Position numbers and translations under genes: made by a program. A stretch of 21,455 nt of DNA from contig JADGJC010000452.1 in assembly GCA_027596075.1 (NCBI GenBank), forward strand, positions 4,755-26,209, given 5' to 3'. The notes below the pieces were generated by a model. That model worked only from the letters and a program-made list of their open reading frames with translations, did not search any database and was not told the DNA's origin. Shown piece by piece: positions 8,332-17,301 of this stretch. The stretch is from Rhizophlyctis rosea (lineage: Eukaryota; Chytridiomycota; Chytridiomycetes; Rhizophlyctidales; Rhizophlyctidaceae). How positions within the stretch are numbered: position 1 is the stretch's first letter; every line of letters begins with the position of its first letter.

Positions 8332-10981
8332 ATGCCCAAACGATCCCGCCAAAATCGCGCTGCGAGGGCCGTGCATCCGTATGGGAAGAAGGGAGAGAAG
8401 GCATCCTCCACAACAGGAATCGCACGACATACCACTCGGTCCACTTCGTACACTCCAACTGTAACGCCTCCAATCCCAGTACAGATCTTTGACCGCAACT
8501 GCAAAGAGGAAGGCGTAGATCGTGCGAGTGTACATGAATGTTATCATGGTAAGATTCCTTCCTCCCACTGCGAGCGCGGAAACCCACTCAGTCTCCCCTC
8601 CCAACGAAAGGAACAATCAAATCCGACGCAGACGCCTACACCCTCTTCGACGCCGCCCGTCGCAACCTCATCCCGCGCGTCCGCGGCCGTCTCGGCGCAC
8701 GAGCGACAAAGCAGTTGGAGATTCGGACGGGGTCGGTGTTTGTTTATAGTGAGAGTGAGTCGGGGATTTTGAGATGGTAAGGGTGGGATAGTGATACATT
8801 GGAGTGGGCGGAGGAAAGGGAGGCAATCTTGCTTTTCCCGTCTGCTTACCAAAATTTTTTTTTCCTTTCTATTATTGAAAATCCGTAGGACTGATGGAAG
8901 GTTATGGTCACCCAGTCGGGTACGTATCCTTCCCGTACCTCTTCGTTTCCTCATCATATCAACATCTCAACCTTACTAACACTCGCAACCAACCTCTGCA
9001 CAACCCTTCTCTCCTGACCAGATATCCGGCCCCTTCCTAATCTACCAAGAATGCACCCAAAAAATGCCTCTAAAAACCCTGCACGCCCTCTACGGCGAGA
9101 CGTACATCCGACAACAAGCTGCATTGAAAGGTAGTATTATGCTGGCGGATGGAGCGGAGGCGAAGGTTGGGTCGAAGGTATGGGGTGTGGAATTGATTTG
9201 GGGGGAGTAGATGGCGGTTTGAGGACTTTTTGGGGGCGGGTTGAGATAAGGCTCGGTTTGGAACTGATATTGATGTTGCGTTCCTTGATGGACGGTTCTG
9301 GATTAGGGCGCGTACGTGGAGAAGGAAGGAGGGTTTACAAAGTCGTCGGTTAACATCAAGATGAGCGGGTATGTTGTGTTGCCTCCGTTTTTCCCCGTCC
9401 CTCAATCCTTCCCCATTGACATGTTCTTTTGTCGCTTCCTCGACCAGTGCAACCTGGCATCTTGTGCACTACGCAAAGAAGGGTGACACGATTAAGTAAG
9501 TCTGTCTAGATGTCTCACCTGAGGGTCTTGTTTGTTTGGTTCTGCCACGCGGGATTCATTACTTTCTTCGCGGGTCCTCATTGTGTTCCTTTCTTGTTCT
9601 CTCCTTTGATTCCAGACCTCCCCGCCCGACATCCGACCCATCCTTCTCCTCCTCAATCCGTACGGGGTTGAAGTTTGATTATAAGCGGAAGAAGAAGTGT
9701 CGGCGGGAGGGGGTGGATGAGGACGAAGAAGAGGACGAGGAAAGTGGGCAAAGCAATGAAGATGGAATCAGTGGGACGAGTGGATCCGTCATGGATGTGG
9801 AGCGTAGTGACGATGATGGGAACAATAACCTGGTGAATACAGTGGAGAAGAGCGATGCGGAAGGGTGTGGTGATGAGGCGACGGGTGCGGGAGGAGGAGT
9901 GAGGAGGTATCCGAGGATGAGGAACGTACCTAAAGCTTTGTTGTCACGTCTTACATCCCCTTCGTCTTCTTCTACCTCTCCACCGACACCTCCACCTCTG
10001 CCGCGACGCTCGGATAGAATTAGGGAAGGAAAGTGCAAAGGGTCTTTTTGGGAAGGAATACGAATGGTTGCGCCGTCACCTACGCCTAGCGTGACGAGTT
10101 CACGAATCTCGTTTGGGGAGAGTGTTGATGGTGATGATGAGGGAGAGATCGGGATGAGGGTGCAATGTCGGTATGATGAGATGGAGGGTCGAAACGAAGA
10201 TGGGTTGGTGGGTAGTTTGGTGAGGGTGGGGAGGTGGAGGGATGGAATTGAGGAGGGAGAGGGGAGTACGGACAGGGCATGGTTTGAGGGAGGGAGGGCG
10301 GGTGGGGAGGAAGTTGTGGAAGTGTTTACGAGTGATGACGAGCCGCGTGGTGAGGGCATCGAAGGCCACTTTAACGGGATGGTGGATGAATGTGAAGGGC
10401 TCGGTGAGCATGGAAGTGGGTGTGAGGATGTTGACGAGCGGGATGGAGAGGGTGTCGATGGTGTTTCGTGTGTGCCTCATTGTGAGCGGGCGTTGGGAGA
10501 TGAGATTGACGATCATCCTTGGCGGTCTATTACTGATACACCGAGTTGGGAAGATGATGAGAAGGAGTCAGTAGAAATGGTGTGTGGAGTATTGAGTGAC
10601 GAAAGGGAAGAAGGGGAGGATATCATGCCCAATACTGGTGGGAGGGTTGAAATGCGGTACGACGGATCAGAGGAGGAAGTGGAACCCCATGACGATTTCA
10701 ACGACAACATCCCTACCAACCAACCCACCACCCTCCTCTGTCAGGCCCCCAATCCCCTCCCAAAAACCCGAATCTCCCTCCCATCCTACACACCCTGCAC
10801 CTGCTGCACCGGCTCCTGCCAAGGATGTTACTGCGACAACCCACCACCCCGACACCCTCCATCACGAAAGTTGCCCCAATTCCCTTCCTATCGCTTCGGC
10901 CCCACAATGCAATACACCACACCCTCCTTGAAATCCCACCACCACTCCCACGAATGGTTGGAGCGCGAGATGTTTCGCTAG
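8332..10981 (+). CDS. WOPR-domain (Gti1/Pac2 family) transcription regulator, 7 exons, 681 aa
   Basis: Exons are 8332-8548, 8611-8776, 8889-8919, 9022-9177, 9307-9368, 9448-9495 and 9616-10981; every junction keeps the frame. The WOPR domain spans residues ~70-227. It has YHGTI, the run FDAARRNLIPRV, SGILRW joined to TDGRLWSPSR (a 31-nt exon), ISGPFLIYQE, then after a variable linker GGFTKSSVNI and WHLVHYAKKGD. This family (Wor1, Ryp1, Pac2, Gti1) binds DNA and controls morphological switching and development in fungi. A 70-residue basic Ser/Thr-rich N-terminus precedes the domain. A ~450-residue tail follows: a basic KRKKK patch, a highly acidic Glu/Asp/Gly region, then a cysteine cluster at residues 621-633 (six Cys) and a His-rich end. 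The acidic tail could be an activation domain. The acceptor of intron 1 is AAG, which is less common. Confidence 0.9.
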
Positions 10982-11401
10982 TAGGTTCAACAATCTATAC
11001 CGGCCGAGTTTGTAAAGGGCGTCTTCGCTTTTGATTTGTGTAGGGAGATGGTGTGCTGGCAGTGGGAGTGGGGCTATTTAGTTGTTATTGGATTGCAATA
11101 CGAGGAAAGGAAGTATGAGAAATGTGTGTATTTAGGAGGCAGCCATGCAGATTTGTTGGTGACCCGTCGTAAATAATACAGAAAAACCGATTTCTAGCGA
11201 GAGATTCTTGCGCATCCGACAGAAAATGCCTTCCATTCCAAAGTACAATGCCCCATAAATTTGGAAAACTAGCTTGTGACGTCTTCTCAGTCTTTATTGG
11301 GAAATGCAGAATAAAGGGGAGTATCTACGACTTTTTGCGAAAAACGCAACATTGCGGTATTTTATCAAAGGATGGGAGGACTGCTCATGACTCTGATCTC
11401 A
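10982..11401. other. Convergent intergenic region
   Basis: These 420 bp lie between the stops of two convergent genes and hold both 3' UTRs. A short inverted repeat TTGCG-AAAAA-CGCAA occurs around 11336-11350. There is no supported coding region. Confidence 0.45.
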
Positions 11402-12273
11402 TCAAAACCATCTGGACCGCCTCCCACGGGTCCTAGCTGCTTCTTCAAACATCTGGGCGGAATCGGCTTGGAGTTGTTGGAGGTCGGTGATGGAGCCGTA
11501 GAAGTCGCGTTCGGCTTTGATCTGTTGGGTGTGTGTGTGAGTAAGGTGTTGACAGAAAGGTGGGAGAAGTGGGAAGGGTAAGGTGGAGAAGGGTGAGGGT
11601 GGAACTTACGATTGCTTCGGGCCAAGAAGCGAGTTTCTCGTCCCAGTTTCCGCGGTCTTGTTTTTGTACTGTGGGTGAAGATGGGGTGTTGGGGTGGGAA
11701 GGTGTTGCTTTGTTAGTAAACATGCCGGGAAAGTCAGAGAAGAAGCGTGCCGAAGCTGACCGCTGTGCACTTCACTCATTCACCCCCCCTTCCCGCCGCG
11801 CGGGCTTCTCACCACGTCCTTCTGCCCCTTCCCCCCACCCCCAATCCCCATTCCCCTCCCACCCACCCACCGTCCCTCTCAGCCCCACTACCCCGCGCCT
11901 TCTCCTGCACACACATACAACACCGACACGCACTCAATATTCAGCAAACAGCTCCCGGCACCGTGCGATGAGTGGTAGCGCGCCAATCGCTGGTCAGAGC
12001 CAAGTTCAACCCATGAATCCACACCCAACCACCACAGGAGGCTCAATCACGCCAAACATATATCCCACTCCACTCCAACACGCTCAGCGTCAACCTACAT
12101 TTGATGATCCTGACTTTCTCGTAATGAAGGACTTTAGGGTCGTTAGCGGACATTTGTGCGCCTTGTTGGCCGAATGAGTCCCAGGTTGAGCGGGACCAGC
12201 GGTGTGCGACGAGGCCGTAGGGGAAGGAGCCTCTGCGGGAGGGAGGGTAGAAGCGGGTGAGGGTTGTGGTCAT
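11402..12273 (-). CDS. Small three-exon protein, probably mitochondrial, 117 aa
   Basis: Exons are 12099-12273, 11610-11668 and 11402-11521. Introns are 430 bp (GTAGGT donor) and 88 bp (GTAAGT donor, CAG acceptor). The N-terminus (MTTTLTRFYPPSRRG, then HRWSRSTW) is Arg/Ser/Thr-rich and acid-free up to the first Asp, typical of mitochondrial import. The core DPKVLHYEK ... NWDEKLASWPEAIIKAERD resembles a family of small fungal proteins with a W-x-E-x-L-A-S-x-S-E-x-x-x-K-A-D/E-R pattern, often poorly or wrongly named in databases. I give no function. The C-terminus is helical and Gln-rich, ending RGRRSRWF. Codons in exon 1 are strongly C-ended, which fits the minus strand as coding. An overlapping 205-codon antisense frame (11560-12177) is judged spurious. 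Confidence 0.72.
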
Positions 12274-13100
12274 TTTTTGCTTATGGTTGGTGGAGTGGGT
12301 TTGGGTGTGTGAGTGTTGTTGAGTGTGGTTGGACGTTAGAGTGATCTTTGTATCGCTGATTTGGATGTTTTGGCGGTGATGGGTGTGTTTCGACAGGGGT
12401 GGGGGATGGTCAAATGGGCTTTTCATGAGTGTCACGCTCAGCGGGGGTGTCAGATGACGTGCCTTTGGTGTTTGGATCGGTGATATAGCGGCTGGTTTCA
12501 GGTCCCGGTTTGACGAGGCGTATATGGTGACTGTGAGAGAGATACTATGTTGCAGCGGGTTTCATCCCTCGATGGGCATGTATGCCTGTCTATGAAACCT
12601 ACAACAACACGTTGGCGGGTGCAAAGCGTGCATATGGATGGACTTTAGAGCAATGGCTAGCTATATTTGTTAGTGGGGGGTGGGTTCCCAGTATGATAAG
12701 ATCACTGATATACTGACGATTGAATTGAATGCCGGTATGACTGTGTGATCCCACATTGGTAATCATGGGTGACACACATTCTAGGGCTCCTTCCAATTGA
12801 GTCAGTGGCTTGTGAGTGGCTGTGGCATGTTTGTTTGTGTGACAGATGTGATGTGGCTCAAGTCACAACCTCCGAATGGCTGGGACATTCCCAAGGTTCG
12901 GAGATTCGGATGAGGATGGACGGCCACACACTTCGCTCCAACATTCTCTCTCTCACTCTTTCACTCTTTCACACTTTCACACTTGCATCGCCTCCCTCCT
13001 ATCCATACACTTATACCCAACCCGTTGTATGCGCTCGCTTGGCAACACTCCTCAGTCCCACCCGCAACACCCATCGGTAACACAACACCCTTCCCAAGCC
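12274..13100. other. Divergent intergenic region
   Basis: These 827 bp separate the small minus-strand gene from the AT-hook/GNAT gene. It should hold both promoters. Apart from the pyrimidine tract listed separately I see no gene, RNA or repeat. The ATG at 13029 is an in-frame alternative start for the plus-strand gene. Confidence 0.45.
12943..12985 (+). promoter_or_regulatory. Pyrimidine-rich tract upstream of the AT-hook/GNAT gene
   Basis: This tract of CT and CTTT/CAC units, about 43 bp long, lies 45-160 bp upstream of the candidate ATG codons at 13029 and 13101. CT-rich tracts commonly flank transcription starts in fungi, so it may mark the promoter core or leader. Slippage-prone microsatellite behaviour is equally possible. 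Confidence 0.4.
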
Positions 13101-16100
13101 ATGAACTACAGAAGTCTCCCACACGGTTATCCTCCCATAACCGGGTCAGACTCGCAACAACAGCAACAAGTGCACTACAACACGTATAATGGCCAGTCTG
13201 CCTCTGCTCAACCAATGACGTCCCATTCTTTTAGTCAAGGACAGTCTGTGCCCTCACACTTCCCACCACCGGCGATGCAGCAGCAGCAGCAGTATCACCC
13301 GCAGCACCAGCCGGTGTCGTATGGTGGAGGAGGAATTGGGACCGGAGGATATGCTTCGTCACCGTTAGGTTCGCATCTGATTCTATTTCGTTTGACGCGA
13401 GCGTCTGGCAGAGTGGAAGAGACGGGGATTTGAAAAGTGTGGAGATTAGGGGATGGGAAAGATTGGAGGACACAGTCAATGGAGTTCAATAGGACATCAA
13501 AGGGTTCAGTTAGATGTGGTGGCATTGCGAGTGGCATTGGCTCAGGCAAATCATTTCCATGTTTCTTACATTGTTCTTGCATTACAGACTTTTCACAACA
13601 ACAGTCATTCCAATCATACCCAAACACGGACATCTCATCTGCCCTCCTCCCCAATCCAACTTCCACGCCCGGCTTGTCGGATTTTTCAGATGGGGCTGTT
13701 TTTCACTCGTCGTATCTGCGTTTTCTTGACCCCGAACCGTCCGAACTCTTTCCTCCAGGACCTAATCAGTCTTACCAGCTTCCTCAAGAGCCTTTCCCAA
13801 CGCCAAACCTATCATGGCAGCAGCCATTGCAGGGTAGTGGGCCAATGCCCGGCGTACCGACACCGCCCAACGTCCGACCGACGTTGCCCCCACATACAGT
13901 CCAGCCCGCAAATGGATTCATCGATTACTTCTCATCCCTAGCATTTGATACCACACCACCGTTACCATTCCCCGGAACACCTTCCTCCGTGACATCAACC
14001 CCATCTCCGGGATACGACCAAAGCGGGCTAAATTTCCCAAACCAACAATTCCGACAACAACCCCACGCATCCTATTTCACCCAACCACGACCATACGGCA
14101 TCCCACCCCCTGCACCATCGCAAATGGATCCACTGATGGAACCGATGAAAAACCATTACATGAACTTCCAACCGCAACCACACCCATCCTCAACACGACC
14201 ACAAGCTCCGATTCGTCTTCCATCCCAGAAAGCTCCGCGCATGGATCCCGCCACGATACCTTTACAGAAAGTCCAAAGTCCAACAGAGCTTGCGGAGTCG
14301 TCACCGCAACCTACACCACCTGTATCGACGTCTTCGCCCCTCGTTCAACAACAACAACAACCCCGTCGCCCGCCCGGCCGACCGCGGAAGAGTACTACCC
14401 CGTCCGAAACGCCCGACACGAATCCGGGGCAGACGGCGAACGGAGCGGCAGCGACGGTTGTGCCTGCGGGGGGTAAGAGGAAGAAGAATCTGGAGGTTAT
14501 GGGGCGGTGTATTCATTGTGGGAAGACGTTGGCGAGTTTCTTCATGAGGGGGTCCAAAGCTGTTGTTGAAGCCGGCGTCATCATCGAAGTGTCTTGTATT
14601 GAGTGTGAGGGGGGTGTCAATCCAGCGGATGAAGACGATGGAGATGTGGGAAGTGGTGGTGGTGGAACGGGAAAGAAAAAACGCACCCGCCTCGAAAAAA
14701 TCGACTGCGAAGTATGTAAGAAGCCTATCGGTGTTGGACGCGTCCGGGGAACGGACGAAAACGCCGACGCGGATTTCACGATCGAGGTTGTCTGTTCTTC
14801 CTGTAAGGGTCGGTTTGGGTTTTGTACTGAGTGTGGGGGTGGGGGGAAGTATCGGACTGGGAAGTATAGGCCGGTGGAGTTGTTCCCGAAGGGGCGGAAG
14901 ACGTGTTTGTTGAGTCATGTTAGGGTTGGCAAGAGCGGGTTGGAGTATTGGTGTTTTAGGAGTGGGGAGGTTAGAGGGGAGGTTTTGCCGCGGTATGGGA
15001 AAGTTTTTATGGATGCTTTTTTGAGTTTGTATGCTACGCCTAAAGGTATGTTGTTTTTGGGGTTGGGGGTTTTTTTTTTGTTGTTTGTTGGGGGGGTCCG
15101 GAAGTTCGACATTTTTGTTTCATTCTTCTCATCCTTGGTCTTTTACACCCCACGGCAGTTATGGAAGAAGTCCCCGCGTTCCATACTTTTCATAATGTAC
15201 GGAAGTTTTTGCGTGAGGCGTGGCATGAGACTGTTGAGGATCTGCTTCGACCCGATACGGCGGATTCGGTGTTTTATTGTGCGGTGTCGTGGATCAATGG
15301 GCCGGTTAAAGTGAAGGGGAAGCCGAGGAGTTTGGATGAGGCTGGGGGTGGGGAGGGGGATGGAGCAAGCATTTTGGGGGGTGTTAATAGTGGTGGAAGA
15401 GGAGGAGGAGGGGTGGAGGGTAGTGATAGTGATGGGCCGTTGAGTCCGAATATTTTGGATCAGCTTTTGGGTGGGGTTGGTGGTGGTGCGGGGGTGGGGA
15501 GTCCGGGTGCGGGGAGTGGAGGGGAGTCGGTTGGGTCTCAGGTTTTGGCGTCGCCTACGCCGTCGACGTCTACCATGCCTTCAATGTCCACCGCGACGGG
15601 AGGAACATCAACAGCACCCGCAGAAGAAGACCGCTGCTACGTGGGTATCGGAACCGCAGAGTACTCTCCCTCGACGCGCACACTGTATATCTCTCAACTG
15701 GCTGTTATGCAAAGTGTGCAATCGCAGGGTATTGCGAAACGGGTTATTGAGAGTATTGTGGATCGGGTTAGGAGGGAGTGGGATGGGAGTGGGTTTGGGG
15801 GAGTGGAGTATGTTTGGTTACTTACGAGGAGGATTAATTTTGCGATGCAGAGGTTTAGTGAGAAGTATGGGTTTCGGTTGAAGGAGGTTTGGGAGGGGGA
15901 GAGGAGGGGGGGTGGGGAGGGGCGTAGTGGGAGTGGGAGTGGGGTTGTTGGGGTTGGTAGGGAAGGGGGAGGGGCAGGAGGGGGGGGAGGGGAAGGAGTT
16001 AGCCCATTTGAGAGGGATGGATATGATATGGATGAGTATTTGACGTATGTTGCTAGTGTGCAGGAGTTGAGGAAGGGGATTGATGCGGGGAGGGTTGGGT

Positions 16101-16102
16101 AG
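13101..16102 (+). CDS. AT-hook, CxxC-motif and GNAT acetyltransferase fusion, 3 exons, 889 aa
   Basis: Exons are 13101-13368, 13588-15045 and 15159-16102, with introns of 219 and 113 bp; the joins make a Asp codon and a Val codon. Residues 1-345 are Gln/Pro/Ser-rich with poly-Gln runs and resemble activation or scaffold regions. An AT-hook (RRPPGRPRKS, ~349-358) for minor-groove binding follows. Four or five CxxC-type pairs (CIHC, CIEC, CEVC, CSSC, CTEC; ~397-505) then suggest two zinc-binding modules. After a conserved-looking block (SHVRVG, YWCFRSGEVRGEVL) the GNAT region starts at ~580. It is split by a ~100-residue Gly/Ser linker and resumes at ~734 (CYVGIGTAEY..TLYISQLAV) with the acetyl-CoA loop QSQGIA near 764-769. 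The product is probably a nuclear acetyltransferase or transcription cofactor; the substrate is unknown. ATG 13029 would add 24 similar residues. Confidence 0.8.
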
Positions 16103-17301
16103 TGCGCCTGTGGTCGATGTAAATAAGGTAGTAAGATGATCTGTGGAGGAGTCTTGCGTACATTTTGGAGAATGTTTGTGCAGGTTTTGTGGGGTTTGGA
16201 GTTTTGGGGCTTGGCGAGATTTTTTTTTTTTTACTTTTGATGGATTGGGTGGTTTTCGGGTGGGTGGGGGTTTGAGAGTGCGGGATGGAGTTTTCAAGTG
16301 TTGTTGTTTGGATGGATTTTTATGCTTGAGATGCGTGGTGTTCAATAGCCATTTTATGTCATATGGACCCTGCGCGTGCGAAGTCAACCTGTCAAAATGG
16401 TATTGAGGGTGGAAAAATAGGCAGTTGACGGGGGCCCTTTGGCAAGACGTCAAATTGTGGGTGTAAGAAAGCGTGGGGGGTGCTGCGCCACGTGATTAAA
16501 CTATATTTGGGCATTGGCGCAGTGGCCGATGATGGATGGTGGGCACTTGGTATTATGATGCCTTCTCTCAGCCAGCCAGAGGTGCATGGTGTGCATTGAA
16601 ATGAAGTGAGGTCTGCTTACCTATTATGTGTGAGTGGGAATCAAAAGAAGCAGGCATGATCCGTGGATGGATGTCGAACACCACCATTGGTAACTTAATA
16701 TAAGGAATTGACGTGTTTTGATCACCTTACAAGTTACTCACCTTGTGGCTTGGGCCAAAAGCATCGGAGGTGGACGGGCAACATTTTGTGTGTTGTTGAC
16801 GCTTGTTGACAACAAAGAACGCGCGCCCTTTTCGAGTCGGTCCATCAAGCTGCTTCCGATCTGGCTTGCATCCCCGCCTTTCTGCCCACGCTGCACTGCC
16901 TGCCTATCGAGCTTACTCCATCATAGAAAAGACACTACGCCGCCCCACACTTCGACTCACCCCCCCCCATCCATCAATCAAATAACAATCGCTACTGCTC
17001 CCTCTATCTTCGTAATCTATCGTGCCGTACTTCTTTTACTCTCGTCCAACACCCAACCACTCTAGTAGGAGACTGATCTGCCCCACTTGCCCCCCGCGCG
17101 AGATCACAGGAAAGGGGATCCAGGTGAGCGGGTGCTTGCATCAGCAAGCCAGCCCCCGCCCTCAACCGTTGTTACATCTGATCAAATCTCAAAATCTAAA
17201 AATCCTCCGTTCAACCCATACTCCCACTGACAGATCCCTTTGGCGGAACGCCCCCCCCTTCCACACATAATATATACAACCATAGTTCGCCCGCAGAAAA
17301 G
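16103..17301. other. Intergenic, 1.2 kb, no gene recognised
   Basis: The left part (16103-16330) is G/T-rich like the 3' ends of plus-strand genes here. The right part (16900-17300) is C/A-rich, as expected of a plus-strand promoter and leader. A CACGTG E-box palindrome lies at 16489-16494 and an ATAATATATAC element near 17267-17277, about 25-35 bp before the Num1-like ATG. The frames at 16143-16406 and 16718-17065 lack any recognisable pattern. Confidence 0.45.

Noticed and set aside
9679..10359. 226-codon minus-strand Ser/Pro-rich frame
   Set aside because: It mirrors the acidic Glu/Asp/Gly tail of the WOPR gene, whose exon is joined in frame to the conserved domain.
11560..12177. 205-codon plus-strand frame
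   Set aside because: Overlaps conserved-looking exons of the minus-strand 117-aa gene, whose exon composition and splice sites support the minus strand. The plus frame is Pro/His/Thr low complexity over the intron.
15818..16453. 211-codon minus-strand Pro/Thr/Asn-rich frame
   Set aside because: Antisense of the GNAT exon end and G-rich 3' flank; low complexity only.
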